A stretch of DNA of 64,000 bases from positions 1 to 64,000 of the forward strand of contig NZ_JHVH01000009.1 of NCBI RefSeq assembly GCF_000620045.1, in the 5' to 3' direction. This document shows positions 14,160-23,929 of this stretch, one piece after another; position 1 is the first letter of the stretch, and each line of letters starts with the position of its first letter. Below the pieces are notes generated by a model. The model was not told the DNA's origin and ran no database searches. It saw nothing but the letters and a program-made list of their open reading frames with translations. Origin of the DNA: Halomonas halodenitrificans DSM 735 (GTDB lineage: Bacteria > Pseudomonadota > Gammaproteobacteria > Pseudomonadales > Halomonadaceae). A program made the position numbers and the translations under genes.

Positions 14160-16727
14160 TTGCTCGATGAACTAGCGCTAATGGAGGCCCAGCAAGAAGT
14201 CCATGAGCTTATTGCGTGTCAGGTGCCCCTTGAGGAGACGCTGGATGCCATTGCACGCTGGATAGAAGTACTGCTGCCAAGCGCCGTTGTGGCTTTCATG
14301 AGCTTCGATTCCCGGCGACAAACCCTCAGCCTCATTTCCAGCCGGCATTTTTCCAGGGCCTATCACGAGTGCCTCCAGGCGGTGCCTGTCGGGCCTGGTG
14401 TGGCATCCTTCGGTAGTGCGGCAGCCTGCCGTGAGCCGGTGGTCACCGCAGATATTCGCACCGATCCTCGCTGGGCGGCATTTCGTGATGCCGCCGACCA
14501 TGAAGGGCTGCGCGCCTGCTGGTCCAATCCCGTGCTGACGTCCGAAGGGGAGCTGCTGGGGACCTTCGGCATCTATTTCCGCAAGCCGCAGCAGCCGACC
14601 GAAGCCAGTCACCGACGCATGAGGCAGGCGGCGGCGCTGGTCGCTTTGGCTATCCAGCGCGACCGAGATGCTTCCAGCCATCGAACGCTCTCCGAGTGGC
14701 ATCGTTCGCTGTTCGCGAACCACCCCGATGGTGTCTATGAATTCGATCTGAAGGGGCGCTTCCAGCGAGGTAACGCGGCGCTGACGCGTATCACAGGCTA
14801 TCCCGAGGAGGCCCTGATCGGGCGGCACTTCAACCGATTCATCGACCCGGCGTATCGCGAGCTGACCCAGGCCGGGTTTAATACCGCGAGAAATGGGGGC
14901 CATTACCAGTATGAGACCGTAGGAGTCCATCGCGACGGCCATACCTACCAGCTGGAGATTCTCAACTTTCCGGTTTCGGTCGATGGCAAGGTGGTGGGTG
15001 TCTACGGTATCTGTCGTGATATCACCGTCCACAAGCAGGAGGAGGAGTCCCGACGCCTGCTTGAGCGCGGCATTCAGGCGACACCCAACGGCGTCGTCAT
15101 GGCCGATGCCGTGCGATCCGATATGCCGTTGGTATATGCCAATACCGCCTTCTACGAGCTGACGGGGTATACCGCCGACGAGGTCCTGGGTCGCAACTGT
15201 CGCTTTCTTCAAGGCCCGGAGAGTGATCCGGAGGCGCTCGACACGATTCGCGGGGCAATCGCTGAGCACCGGTCTACCGCGGTCACCATGATCAATTATC
15301 GCAAGGATGGCACGCCTTTCTGGAACCATCTGTCCCTGAGCCCGGTGTTCGACGCGGAGGGCGGCTGCACCCACTACATCGGGATCCAGCAGGACATCAC
15401 TCGCCAGCGCATGCAGGAAGAGCAGATTGCCTACCAGGCCACTCACGATCCGCTAACCGGCCTGCCCAACCGCACCGCCTTCGATGAATGCTTGCAGACG
15501 GCTTTTGCGAGAGCCCGTAAGGACCAGCGGCTGTTGGTGGTAATGCACCTCGACCTGGACGGCTTCAAGGCGGTAAATGATGGGTTTGGCTACCATATCG
15601 GCACTCAGTTACTGGAGGCGGTAGGCAATCGGCTGCGCCAGTTGGTCAACGGTGGCGATACTCTCGCCCGGATGGCGGGTGACGAATTTGCCCTTCTGCT
15701 GCCTGACCTCGGCAGCCACCAGGTCGTCAGCGAGTTAGCGGAAGAAGTGCTGGAAGTGCTTTCCGCACCCTTCGAGATCGACGGGCAGTCGGTGCATATC
15801 AGTACCAGTATCGGGATTGCCTGTAACCGTGAAAATGTCGCGCATGCCGATGAGTTGATTCAGTGCGCCAACCTGGCGGTGACTGACGCCAAGCAGCAGG
15901 GTCGCAATACCTGGCAGTGGTATCAGGGCAACCTGCAGCGAGCCACTCGGGAGGCGGTGCTGCTACGCCACGATCTGCACACAGCGCTGCAGCACAACCA
16001 GTTCGAGCTTTACTACCAGCCCATCGTGGACACGGTGAGCGGTCGTATTCGGGGGCTGGAAGCATTGGTCCGCTGGCACCATCCCAGTCGAGGGATGATG
16101 TCACCCGGGGTTTTTATTCCACTGGCAGAGCAGACCGGACAGATCATTCCGCTGGGGCACTGGGTGCTGCATCGCGCCTGTCAGGATGCCGCGACCATGC
16201 AGGCTCAAGGCAGGCTTGCCGTGCCGGTTTCCGTGAATATCTCTTCGCTGCAGTTCCGCCGCGCAGGCTTCCTGGCGGGCATTCAGGCGGCCCTGGAGCA
16301 TGCCGGTTTGCCGCCCGAGATGCTGGAAATTGAGGTCACCGAGAGCGTGTTCCTCGACGGCGTCGAGTCGGCCGTCGAACTGATTCGCTCGCTGAAGGCG
16401 ATGGGGGTTCGGGTGGCGCTGGATGACTTCGGCACCGGTTTTTCCAGCCTGAGTTATCTGCGCGATCTGCCGATCCACAAGGTCAAGCTCGATCGTGCCT
16501 TTATTCGGGATATCGTCACCAACCGTAGCACCGCTGCCATCGTGCAGGGCATCATCACCATGGCTCATCACCTGAATCTGCTGGTAGTCGCCGAGGGCAT
16601 CGAGGAAGAAGTGCAGCAGCAGGATCTGGAGCGGCGCCGCTGTGATCTGCTGCAGGGATTCTATTTTGCCAGGCCCATGCCGCGAGACGCCGTTATGGCG
16701 TTAGCGGATCGGCTGCCGGTGTCCTGA
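14160..16727 (+). CDS. GAF-PAS-LOV-GGDEF-EAL c-di-GMP enzyme (putative blue-light sensor)
   Basis: The product has about 855 residues. Domains in order are GAF (about 12-165), PAS (178-290), LOV-type PAS (302-420), GGDEF (430-590) and EAL (605-850). The LOV domain has GRNCRFLQG with the photoactive Cys at about 347, plus NYRKDGTPFWN and YIGIQQDIT, the flavin-contact residues. The cyclase signature reads AGDEF, slightly degenerate. EAL motifs are intact (LEALVRWHHP, EVTES, LDDFGTGFSSL, QGFYFARP), so phosphodiesterase activity is likely. TTG at 14160 is chosen for GGAGGT 6 bases upstream; in-frame starts at 14019, 14049 and 14181 are alternatives. No membrane segment was seen, so the enzyme is cytoplasmic. 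Confidence 0.9.
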   Translation: MLDELALMEAQQEVHELIACQVPLEETLDAIARWIEVLLPSAVVAFMSFDSRRQTLSLISSRHFSRAYHECLQAVPVGPGVASFGSAAACREPVVTADIRTDPRWAAFRDAADHEGLRACWSNPVLTSEGELLGTFGIYFRKPQQPTEASHRRMRQAAALVALAIQRDRDASSHRTLSEWHRSLFANHPDGVYEFDLKGRFQRGNAALTRITGYPEEALIGRHFNRFIDPAYRELTQAGFNTARNGGHYQYETVGVHRDGHTYQLEILNFPVSVDGKVVGVYGICRDITVHKQEEESRRLLERGIQATPNGVVMADAVRSDMPLVYANTAFYELTGYTADEVLGRNCRFLQGPESDPEALDTIRGAIAEHRSTAVTMINYRKDGTPFWNHLSLSPVFDAEGGCTHYIGIQQDITRQRMQEEQIAYQATHDPLTGLPNRTAFDECLQTAFARARKDQRLLVVMHLDLDGFKAVNDGFGYHIGTQLLEAVGNRLRQLVNGGDTLARMAGDEFALLLPDLGSHQVVSELAEEVLEVLSAPFEIDGQSVHISTSIGIACNRENVAHADELIQCANLAVTDAKQQGRNTWQWYQGNLQRATREAVLLRHDLHTALQHNQFELYYQPIVDTVSGRIRGLEALVRWHHPSRGMMSPGVFIPLAEQTGQIIPLGHWVLHRACQDAATMQAQGRLAVPVSVNISSLQFRRAGFLAGIQAALEHAGLPPEMLEIEVTESVFLDGVESAVELIRSLKAMGVRVALDDFGTGFSSLSYLRDLPIHKVKLDRAFIRDIVTNRSTAAIVQGIITMAHHLNLLVVAEGIEEEVQQQDLERRRCDLLQGFYFARPMPRDAVMALADRLPVS

Positions 16728-16833
16728 TGCGCGGATAGCGAGCAGTCGGCCAGCCTTCCCATTCGCTCCGTGCCCCGGAGGATAATATTCGCGGGTAGTT
16801 ATATAAGTAGTCAGCACATGCCAGAATGTAATA

Positions 16834-18837
16834 ATGACGACTACATTTAAAAGGATGAGTCGGGGTCTCGTCACCCGTCCCCTCGGTCACCTGAAGTACG
16901 CGCTGCTCACGCTGCGTGGGCGCCTGCTGGTCGGTGCCGGGGTGCTGTGGGGCGTGCTGTGTATAACGCTGCTGACATACGGCTGGCAGGCGGGTTACAT
17001 GTTGGTGGAAGAAACCAACCGCCAGCACCTCCACTATGAGGCCGAGCTGATACGCAACTCCATTGCGAACCAGGTCGATGAGCGTTTTCAGGCGCTGAAG
17101 GGGCTCGCACAGGATATCCCGGAGCCGACTCGGGGCGCGCTTGCTGCGGAACAGGCCAAGGCCTTGATGGCTTACTTTGAAAGCTTGGCGCTGTTCGATC
17201 TCGACAGTCGCGTCATGGATACATCATGGCCTACCGGCGAAGGGCGAGTGGGGGCCAGCTTTGCGGATCGTGATTATGCGCGCTTCATGCACGCCTTCCA
17301 GCGTCCTCACGTCAGCGAGCCTTTCGTATCGAGAGTCAGCGGCCGGTCCATGGTGATGCTGCTGGTACCGCTGCATGATGCCGAGGGGCGCTATACCGGG
17401 TTCCTGGGTGGAGCGATCGATATCAACAAGAGCCGTCTCTTCGAGGGGTTCAATCGCCTGCGCCTGGGAGCCGAGGGGCACGTCACCATTACCACCGCCT
17501 CTGGCCAGCGGCTCTACCAGCCCGGCCAGCAGCAGGGCGTCACCGAGCTATCCGACGACATTCTTCCGGCGCTGGATCGAGCGCTGTATGGCTGGCAGGG
17601 CGAAGCCAAGGGCACCACGGCTGCCGGGGAGCCCGCGCTGGTGGCATATCGTCAGGTTTGGTCGGCCGACTGGATCGTTGGCGTGCATCTGCCCAGGGCC
17701 CAGGCCGAAGTGCCGCTGATTGACGGCATGCAGCGGATCTCGCGTTACGCCCTGTGGACGATGGGGCTGGTCCTGCCCTTCGTCGTGGTGCTGATCTGGC
17801 TGGCGCTGTGCTCGTTGGCCCGTCTGGCAGAACAGGTGACGGCGCTTCGCGACCAGCGGCGTCACGTCCTCGATATCCCCACTCGCATGCCGGAACTGCG
17901 CCGGATTATCGACGTCATCAACGAAACCGAGCAGGCCCGAATGACCAGCTTGCGGGACCTCTCGCGCCGTGAGGCCCTGCTGCACTTTACGTTGAGGGCG
18001 TCTCCCCAGGGCATGTTTGTTACCGACTCCCTCGGACAGCCGACGTTTATCAACGAGGCGGTATACGAGGCCATTGGGCCTTCTGCATCGGAGGAGTTGG
18101 ATACCTGGGTCGATCGCATCCATCCCGATGATCGCGCTTCGGTGGAAGCGGCCTGGATGCAGAGCCTCTCCCGGCAGCAGGAGTTTACGCGCCAGTTTCG
18201 CTTCCGGGATCACGTCGATCAGCTGCGCTGGGTCGATGTGCATGCCCGAATGATACATATTGACGGCGAGTTTGTTGGTGCTGTCGGCACCATCCGCGAC
18301 ATCACTCAACGGCGCAAGGATGCCGACCAGCGTCGCTGGGAAGCTGAGCATGATCCGCTGACCGGACTGCTCAACCGGCGAGGCCTGGTGCGCCGGCTGG
18401 AAGAGGCGCTGGCCGAATGGCAGAAAGCTGGCACCCAGGCATCGGTCATGGTCTTCGACCTGGATAACCTGAAGGAGGCCAACGACCAGGGCGGACACGC
18501 CCTGGGAGACCGTATGCTGCAGCAGGTCGCCGCCACGACGCGCGGCGTGATGCGCAGCAACGATCCTGTCGCACGCCTGGGCGGTGATGAGTTCGTCGTG
18601 TTGCTGCCAGGGTGCAGCATCGAGCGAGCACGGACTCTCGCTGAAATGCTGTGCGAACGCATTGCCTCTGACGTGATACAGCAGCAGGGACAATACTGGA
18701 AGGTAACTGCCAGCATCGGGGTCAGTGGCTTTAGACCGGACGACAGAAGCATCGATGCCATTCTCGACCGGGCTGATGCGGCCAGCTATCGCGTCAAGCA
18801 CAGCGGTCGCAACAACGTGGCGCTAGCCGATGGTTAG
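16834..18837 (+). CDS. Membrane diguanylate cyclase (dCACHE-PAS-GGDEF)
   Basis: The product has 667 residues. Membrane segments at about 30-52 and 303-327 enclose a periplasmic dCACHE ligand-sensing domain. A PAS domain (about 375-490) and a GGDEF domain (about 500-667) follow in the cytoplasm. The active site is intact: LGGDEFVV at 583-587, with the metal-binding VFDLDNLKEANDQGGHALGD upstream. It should make c-di-GMP in response to an external small molecule. It follows the LOV-GGDEF-EAL gene by about 100 bases on the same strand, so a synthase and a probable hydrolase are neighbours. Confidence 0.92.
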   Translation: MTTTFKRMSRGLVTRPLGHLKYALLTLRGRLLVGAGVLWGVLCITLLTYGWQAGYMLVEETNRQHLHYEAELIRNSIANQVDERFQALKGLAQDIPEPTRGALAAEQAKALMAYFESLALFDLDSRVMDTSWPTGEGRVGASFADRDYARFMHAFQRPHVSEPFVSRVSGRSMVMLLVPLHDAEGRYTGFLGGAIDINKSRLFEGFNRLRLGAEGHVTITTASGQRLYQPGQQQGVTELSDDILPALDRALYGWQGEAKGTTAAGEPALVAYRQVWSADWIVGVHLPRAQAEVPLIDGMQRISRYALWTMGLVLPFVVVLIWLALCSLARLAEQVTALRDQRRHVLDIPTRMPELRRIIDVINETEQARMTSLRDLSRREALLHFTLRASPQGMFVTDSLGQPTFINEAVYEAIGPSASEELDTWVDRIHPDDRASVEAAWMQSLSRQQEFTRQFRFRDHVDQLRWVDVHARMIHIDGEFVGAVGTIRDITQRRKDADQRRWEAEHDPLTGLLNRRGLVRRLEEALAEWQKAGTQASVMVFDLDNLKEANDQGGHALGDRMLQQVAATTRGVMRSNDPVARLGGDEFVVLLPGCSIERARTLAEMLCERIASDVIQQQGQYWKVTASIGVSGFRPDDRSIDAILDRADAASYRVKHSGRNNVALADG

Positions 18838-18935
18838 AGAGCCGCTCGCCTTCCCCGCATTGGCGATGTGGCTGCCCGAACAGCTGAGTGGTCCGTCATG
18901 GTGACGAGCGTTGAACTTTTAAGGAGCAGGAACTC

Positions 18936-19988
18936 ATGAAGGACCTTGAAGCGCGCCAAGAGGCGACTCTCCACCTCGACCGTGATGCACTGATGGCCCT
19001 GTGTCATCGGGTCCTGATACATCATGGCTTTAGCGAAGAACAGGCCGACGCCCTCGGTAGGACACTGGTGGCCGCACAGCTGGATGCGAGCCACTCGCAC
19101 GGCATCTACCGGCTGCTGGGCATCATCGATACCGTCAGGAAGGGGGGCGCGGTTGCCGACGCGGTCCCCGAGGTAGCGGATGTGGCCCCCGCTGTGGTGC
19201 GCGTCGATGCCAAGGGGGGCTTTTCCCCCTGCGCCTTCGAGCGTGGCCTGCCGCACCTGGTGACCAAGGCGCGAGATGCGGGAATCGCCCTGCTGGCGAT
19301 TAACCATTGCGTGCACTCCACGGCTCTGTGGGTCGAGCTCGAGAGGCTTGCCGAACAGGGGCTGGTGGCGATTGCCTGCAATCCTACCCAGGCTTATGTG
19401 GCGCCAAATGGTGGCAAGCAGCCGCTGCTGGGCACCAATCCCATTGCCTTTGGCTGGCCTTATCCCAGCGACGCACCCTTCATCTTCGATTTTGCCACCA
19501 GCACCATCGCACGGGGTGACATCGAACTGTATCGGCGGGAGGGGAGGGCGATCCCCGAGGCATGGGGCGTCGATCGTCACGGTGCCCCCTGCAGCGATCC
19601 CGCCGAGGTGCTCGATCATGGCGCCATGACCACCTTTGGGGAGCACAAGGGGTCGGCGCTGGCGATCATGATCGAGCTGATGGCCGGCCCGCTGATCGGC
19701 GACCTGCTCAGCGTCGAATCCAGTGAGCATGATGAGGGCCGGCTTGGGTTGCCCTACCATGGCGAGTTGATCATTGCCATTGATCCCTCGCGCCTGACGG
19801 GGCAGTCATCGACCGCCCACATGGAGCGTTCGGAGCTCCTGTTCGACGCGATACTCGGACAGGGGGCGCGTCTCCCTTCTCAGCGCCGCTATCGTGAGCG
19901 TGCCCGCAGCCTGGCGCATGGGGCGGAGGTGTCACTCGCGCTGGTCAAGGAGATCGAGGCTCTGCTCGCGACGGACCTGCATCACTAG
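18936..19988 (+). CDS. dpkA: Ldh2-family NAD(P)H oxidoreductase, delta1-piperideine/pyrroline-2-carboxylate reductase-like
   Basis: The product has 350 residues of the malate/L-lactate dehydrogenase 2 family. Family marks are ASHSHGIYRL (substrate His near 57), NHCVHSTALW, LLGTNPIAFGWP, FIFDFATSTIARGDIELY and GEHKGSALAIMIELM. The overall pattern is closest to DpkA/LhpD imino-acid reductases that act in D-lysine, D-proline and hydroxyproline catabolism. The exact substrate cannot be decided, so the symbol is tentative. AAGGAGCAGGAACT precedes the ATG. Its stop TAG overlaps the azlD stop in the palindrome CTAG. Confidence 0.8.
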   Translation: MKDLEARQEATLHLDRDALMALCHRVLIHHGFSEEQADALGRTLVAAQLDASHSHGIYRLLGIIDTVRKGGAVADAVPEVADVAPAVVRVDAKGGFSPCAFERGLPHLVTKARDAGIALLAINHCVHSTALWVELERLAEQGLVAIACNPTQAYVAPNGGKQPLLGTNPIAFGWPYPSDAPFIFDFATSTIARGDIELYRREGRAIPEAWGVDRHGAPCSDPAEVLDHGAMTTFGEHKGSALAIMIELMAGPLIGDLLSVESSEHDEGRLGLPYHGELIIAIDPSRLTGQSSTAHMERSELLFDAILGQGARLPSQRRYRERARSLAHGAEVSLALVKEIEALLATDLHH

Positions 19989-20308
19989 GCCAGCATGGGC
20001 GAGAGCTGGCGAAACAGCGCCGCCACCAGGATGCCCCCGGCGATGGCCGGCAGGGGCTTCTTCAGCACCAGCATGATCACGGCGGTGGTCAGCAGGGCCA
20101 GGCGGGCACCGTTGTCACCGGTTACCGCCAGGGGCGCCAGCAGCGCCACCAATACCGAGCCGGACATGGCGTGAATGAATTGTCTGACTCGGTAGCCGAT
20201 GGGCACGAAGGACATCACGAAAACGCCACCCCAGCGAGTCGCCAGGGTGGCTACCGCCATGGCCAGGAGGATGATCAATGTGCCCAGGCCGGTCGCTTCA
20301 ATGTTCAT
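19985..20308 (-). CDS. azlD: AzlD-family branched-chain amino acid transport subunit
   Basis: The product has 107 residues with four hydrophobic segments (LIILLAMAVATLATRW, FIHAMSGSVLVALLAP, LALLTTAVIMLVLKK, AIAGGILVAALFR), the usual AzlD size. With AzlC it forms an inner-membrane exporter for branched-chain amino acids. ATG at 20308 overlaps the end of azlC by 11 bases, so translation is coupled. Its stop shares CTAG (19985-19988) with the convergent dpkA-like gene. Confidence 0.9.
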   Translation of the reverse strand: MNIEATGLGTLIILLAMAVATLATRWGGVFVMSFVPIGYRVRQFIHAMSGSVLVALLAPLAVTGDNGARLALLTTAVIMLVLKKPLPAIAGGILVAALFRQLSPMLA

Positions 20309-21014
20309 GGTTGCGCTTCCCCCAGCTGAGGCCGGCCAGGCCACCGGCGATGGCACCTACCACCACGTGGCTGTTTTTCGGCAGATAGTAGAAGGCCAGC
20401 AGCGAGGCCCCCGCGGCCACCGCCCAGATCAGCAGCATGCGCAGGTTCTTCTCACCGCCGACCACCATGGCGAGCAGGAAACAGCCCATCACCATGTCGA
20501 GCCCCAGGCTGGCAGGGTCGCTGATGGCGCCGCCTACGTTCAGGCCCAGCCAGGTGCCGAGGACCCAGAAGATCCACAGGGCGATGCCGCCGCCCAGCAT
20601 CAGCCCCAGCCCCGGCCGACCACGGGTGAATTCCTGTGTGGCCATGGCCCAGTTGGCATCGGAGGCGACCAGCATGATGCCGTAGCGCCTGGCGGGTGAG
20701 AGCGGTTCAAGCCATGGATAGAGGGTGGCGCCCATCAGCAGATGGCGGGCGTTGATGGCGAAGACAGTGATTATCATGGTGAAAAACGGAATCTGCGGTC
20801 CCCATAGCTCGAGGGCCGCAAACTGGGAGGCGCCGGCGAATACCAGGGTGCTCATCAGCATGATGGTGCCGTCGCCGAGCCCGATCTGGGTGGCCGCCAG
20901 GCCGAAGGCGGTACCGAAGATGGTGACGAATAGCGAGATGGGTAACAGTCTCTTGAATCCATCCCACACCAGTGCTTGGTCGAGGCGGTAGGGGTCCGCT
21001 TCCTTGCGTGTCAT
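20298..21014 (-). CDS. azlC: AzlC-family branched-chain amino acid transport subunit
   Basis: The product has 238 residues and about seven membrane segments. AzlC hallmarks are PISLFVTIFGTAFGLAA, STLVFAGASQFAAL and ITVFAINARHLLMGATL. It is the larger partner of AzlD in branched-chain amino acid efflux across the inner membrane. It is first in the azlCD pair and reads in the same direction as sdaA, but 80 bases separate them. Confidence 0.93.
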   Translation of the reverse strand: MTRKEADPYRLDQALVWDGFKRLLPISLFVTIFGTAFGLAATQIGLGDGTIMLMSTLVFAGASQFAALELWGPQIPFFTMIITVFAINARHLLMGATLYPWLEPLSPARRYGIMLVASDANWAMATQEFTRGRPGLGLMLGGGIALWIFWVLGTWLGLNVGGAISDPASLGLDMVMGCFLLAMVVGGEKNLRMLLIWAVAAGASLLAFYYLPKNSHVVVGAIAGGLAGLSWGKRNHEH

Positions 21015-21093
21015 TAAAGGCTCCGTTGCCGTGATGCCGGCGGATAGAGTAAACCCCCTATATTAACAGAGGATACTGTCTGGCCGGGCCGCC

Positions 21094-22473
21094 TCAGCAC
21101 TCGATGGCGTTGACGGCGAGGCCGCCGGTCGAGGTTTCCTTGTACTTGGCCTGCATGTCGGCGCCGGTGTCACGCATGGTACGAATCACCTTGTCCAGGG
21201 AGATAAAGTGCTCGCCGTCGCCGCGCAGCGCCATCTGGGCGGCGTTGATCGCCTTCACCGAGGCGATGGCGTTGCGCTCGATGCAGGGCACCTGCACCAG
21301 GCCACCCACCGGGTCGCAGGTCAGCCCCAGGTTATGCTCCAGGCCGATCTCGGCGGCATTTTCCACCTGGTCGACGTTGCCGCCCATCACCTCGGTGAGG
21401 CCGGCGGCGGCCATGGCACAGGCCGAGCCGACTTCGCCCTGGCAGCCCACCTCGGCCCCGGAGATGGAGGCGTTCTTCTTGCACAGGATGCCCACGGCGC
21501 CGGCCGTCAGCAGATACTCCACCACGTCGCGGTCGGTGGCGTCCTGGCGGAACTGCATGTAGTAGTGGAGCACCGCCGGGATGATACCCGCCGCGCCGTT
21601 GGTGGGGGCGGTAACCATGCGTCCGCCGGCGGCATTCTCCTCGTTGACCGCCAGGGCATAGAGGTTGACCCAGTCCATGGCCGACATGGTGGAGGCGATC
21701 AGCGAGTGGTCGTCCTGGCTCGCCAGCATGCTCTGATGCAGCTTACGGGCGCGCCGCTTGACGTTGAGCCCGCCGGGCAGCACGCCTTCGGCTTCCATTC
21801 CTGTCTTGATGCATGCCTGCATGGCCGCCCAGATGGCCAGCAGGCCCTCGTGGATTTCCGCCTCACTGCGCCATACCTTCTCGTTCTCCAGCATCAGCTC
21901 GCTGATGCTCAGGCCGTGCTCGTGGCACATGCGCAGCATCTCGTCGCCGGTCTGGAAGTCGAAGGGCAGCTGGGTCTGGTCGGTGTCCAGTGCTCCTTCG
22001 GCGGCCTGGGCCTCGTCGATCACGAAGCCGCCGCCCACCGAGTAGTAGGTGTTGCGGTAAAGCTCACCGCCATGGCCATGGGCGATCAGGCGCATGGCGT
22101 TGGGGTGGTGGGGCAGGTTCTCCTCGAGCATCTGCATGTCGCGGGCCCAGCGGAAGGAGACGCTGTATCGTCCACCCAGGCGCAGGGCCTCCGACTCCTG
22201 AAGCTCCTCGATGGAGGGACCGATGATATCGGGGTCGATGCTGTCGGGGCGCTCGCCCATCAGGCCCATGATCACCGCATGGTCGGTGCCATGGCCGATG
22301 CCGGTGGCGCAGAGTGAACCATAGAGCTGCACCTCCACCCGGGCGACACGGGACAGGAGGTCACGCTCATTGAGCTCGCCGATGAAATCGCAGGCGGCGC
22401 GCATCGGGCCCACGGTGTGTGAGCTCGAGGGGCCGATGCCGATCTTGAACAGGTCAAAGACGCTGATGGACAT
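21094..22473 (-). CDS. sdaA: L-serine ammonia-lyase (serine dehydratase), single-chain iron-sulfur type
   Basis: The product has 459 residues, full length. The alpha/beta order of SdaA is seen: [23 protein letters not shown], then [15 protein letters not shown], then the iron-sulfur region with Cys in [16 protein letters not shown], and [14 protein letters not shown]. It deaminates L-serine to pyruvate and ammonia using a 4Fe-4S cluster. ATG at 22473 is preferred to 22479 because its spacing to GAGGTG is better. It follows the serine importer sstT, so uptake and degradation are linked. Confidence 0.96.
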   Translation of the reverse strand: MSISVFDLFKIGIGPSSSHTVGPMRAACDFIGELNERDLLSRVARVEVQLYGSLCATGIGHGTDHAVIMGLMGERPDSIDPDIIGPSIEELQESEALRLGGRYSVSFRWARDMQMLEENLPHHPNAMRLIAHGHGGELYRNTYYSVGGGFVIDEAQAAEGALDTDQTQLPFDFQTGDEMLRMCHEHGLSISELMLENEKVWRSEAEIHEGLLAIWAAMQACIKTGMEAEGVLPGGLNVKRRARKLHQSMLASQDDHSLIASTMSAMDWVNLYALAVNEENAAGGRMVTAPTNGAAGIIPAVLHYYMQFRQDATDRDVVEYLLTAGAVGILCKKNASISGAEVGCQGEVGSACAMAAAGLTEVMGGNVDQVENAAEIGLEHNLGLTCDPVGGLVQVPCIERNAIASVKAINAAQMALRGDGEHFISLDKVIRTMRDTGADMQAKYKETSTGGLAVNAIEC

Positions 22474-22565
22474 AGTCATTCACCTCTTGTTGTCAGGGTA
22501 GTCGTTCTTGTTATCTGAGTGGCGCGTGTTGTTTGAGCGGCACTTGTTGTCTGAGTGGCCGCCGA
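22474..22565 (-). repeat. Degenerate short direct repeats between sstT and sdaA
   Basis: On the minus strand, four variants of TCAGACAACAAG lie between the sstT stop and the sdaA ribosome binding site, at spacings of about 16-20 bases (TCAGACAACAAG, TCAAACAACAC, TCAGATAACAAG, CTGACAACAAG). They may be a slippage-derived spacer or RNA-binding repeats. Confidence 0.5.
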
Positions 22566-23789
22566 TCAGTGTCGGCGGCGCTCGACGGCGCGGCAGGCGG
22601 CCGCGGTAAACAACACGTCGGTGGAGGAGTTCAGGGCCGTTTCGGTGGAATCCTGCACCACGCTGATCACGAAGCCGATGGCGACGACCTGCATGGCCAC
22701 GTCGGTGGAGATGCCGAACAGGCTGGCGGCCATGGGGATCAGCAACAGCGAGCCGCCGGCGACGCCGGAAACGCCACAGGCGGCCAGCGCCGATACCACA
22801 CACAGCAGCAGGGCGGTGGGAAAGTCGACGTTGATGCCCAGGGTGTTGGCCGCGGCCAGGGTGATCACCGAGATGGTGACCGCCGCACCGGCCATGTTGA
22901 CGGTGGCGCCCAGCGGGATGGAGATGGCGTAGGTATCCGGGTCGAGCTCGAGGCGCTCGCATAGCGCCATGTTGACCGGAATGTTCGCCGCCGAGCTGCG
23001 CGTGAAGAAGGCGGTGATCGCGCTGCCGCGCAGGCAGGCGAAGACCAGCGGATAAGGATTGCGGCGGGTCTGCCAGAAGACGATCAGCGGGTTGGTCACC
23101 AGCGCCACGAACAGCATGCAGCCGACGATGATGCTAAGCAGTTGTCCATACTCGAGCAGCGCGCCCAGCCCGGCCTCGGCCAGGGTATTGGCGACCAGCC
23201 CGAAGATGCCCAGGGGGGCGAAGCGGATGACCACTCGCACGATGCCGGAGACCGCCTCGGAGAGGTCGTTCAAGGTATGGCGGGTGGCATCGCCGGCCTG
23301 GCGCAGCATCAGGCCGAGGCCGATGGCCCAGGCCAGGATCGCGATGAAGTTGGCCTCCATCAGCGCGGTCACCGGGTTGGCAACGGCATTGAGCAGCAGG
23401 TTGTGTAGAATCTCGATGACGCTGCCCGGCGGGTTGCCACTGACCTCGGGCATGTCGAGCGTCAGGGTGGTGGGGAAGGTGAAGCTGGCGACAACGGCGA
23501 CGAGGGCCGCCACCAGGGTACCGACCACGTAGAGGATCAGCACGCCGCGAATATGGGTGGGCTGTCCCTTGCGGTGCCCGGCGATGGCGGCCGCGACCAG
23601 CACGAACACCAGGATGGGCGCCACGGCCTTGAGGGCCGAGACGAACAGCTCACCCAGCAGCGAGAAGGAGCCGGCAAGCTCCGGTGACACGGTGGCGAGC
23701 AGGATGCCGCAGGCGATGCCGATGGCAATCTGGGTGATCAGGCCCAGGCGTAGTACGGGGCCGAACAGGGCGTTGAGCGTGGCAGTCAT
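22566..23789 (-). CDS. sstT: Serine/threonine:Na+ symporter SstT
   Basis: The product has 407 residues, a DAACS (SLC1-type) sodium symporter. The family cores are visible: [17 protein letters not shown] (hairpin 1, Ser-rich), [17 protein letters not shown] (the NMAGAA substrate/Na+ site) and [14 protein letters not shown] at the C-terminus. About eight membrane helices are predicted by eye. It imports serine and threonine. It lies upstream of sdaA and downstream of gcvT on the same strand, consistent with a serine/glycine catabolic transcript. Confidence 0.94.
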   Translation of the reverse strand: MTATLNALFGPVLRLGLITQIAIGIACGILLATVSPELAGSFSLLGELFVSALKAVAPILVFVLVAAAIAGHRKGQPTHIRGVLILYVVGTLVAALVAVVASFTFPTTLTLDMPEVSGNPPGSVIEILHNLLLNAVANPVTALMEANFIAILAWAIGLGLMLRQAGDATRHTLNDLSEAVSGIVRVVIRFAPLGIFGLVANTLAEAGLGALLEYGQLLSIIVGCMLFVALVTNPLIVFWQTRRNPYPLVFACLRGSAITAFFTRSSAANIPVNMALCERLELDPDTYAISIPLGATVNMAGAAVTISVITLAAANTLGINVDFPTALLLCVVSALAACGVSGVAGGSLLLIPMAASLFGISTDVAMQVVAIGFVISVVQDSTETALNSSTDVLFTAAACRAVERRRH

Positions 23790-23929
23790 CGAGGATCTCT
23801 CGGGGGTTGGAGGCTTGCCGTCGGTCGGGCCGGATCAGGCGGCCCGGATGTGGCGGCCCCATCCTGGCGTGGTGTCGCCGGGACGGGGCTTTGGGTCTTG
23901 TATCACCGCTGGGAAAGGTTCCTGGGGCG

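Noticed and set aside
20298-21014. Single azlCD transcription unit with sdaA
   Set aside because: An 80-base gap and a separate start region at sdaA make a joint operon uncertain; it was not claimed.
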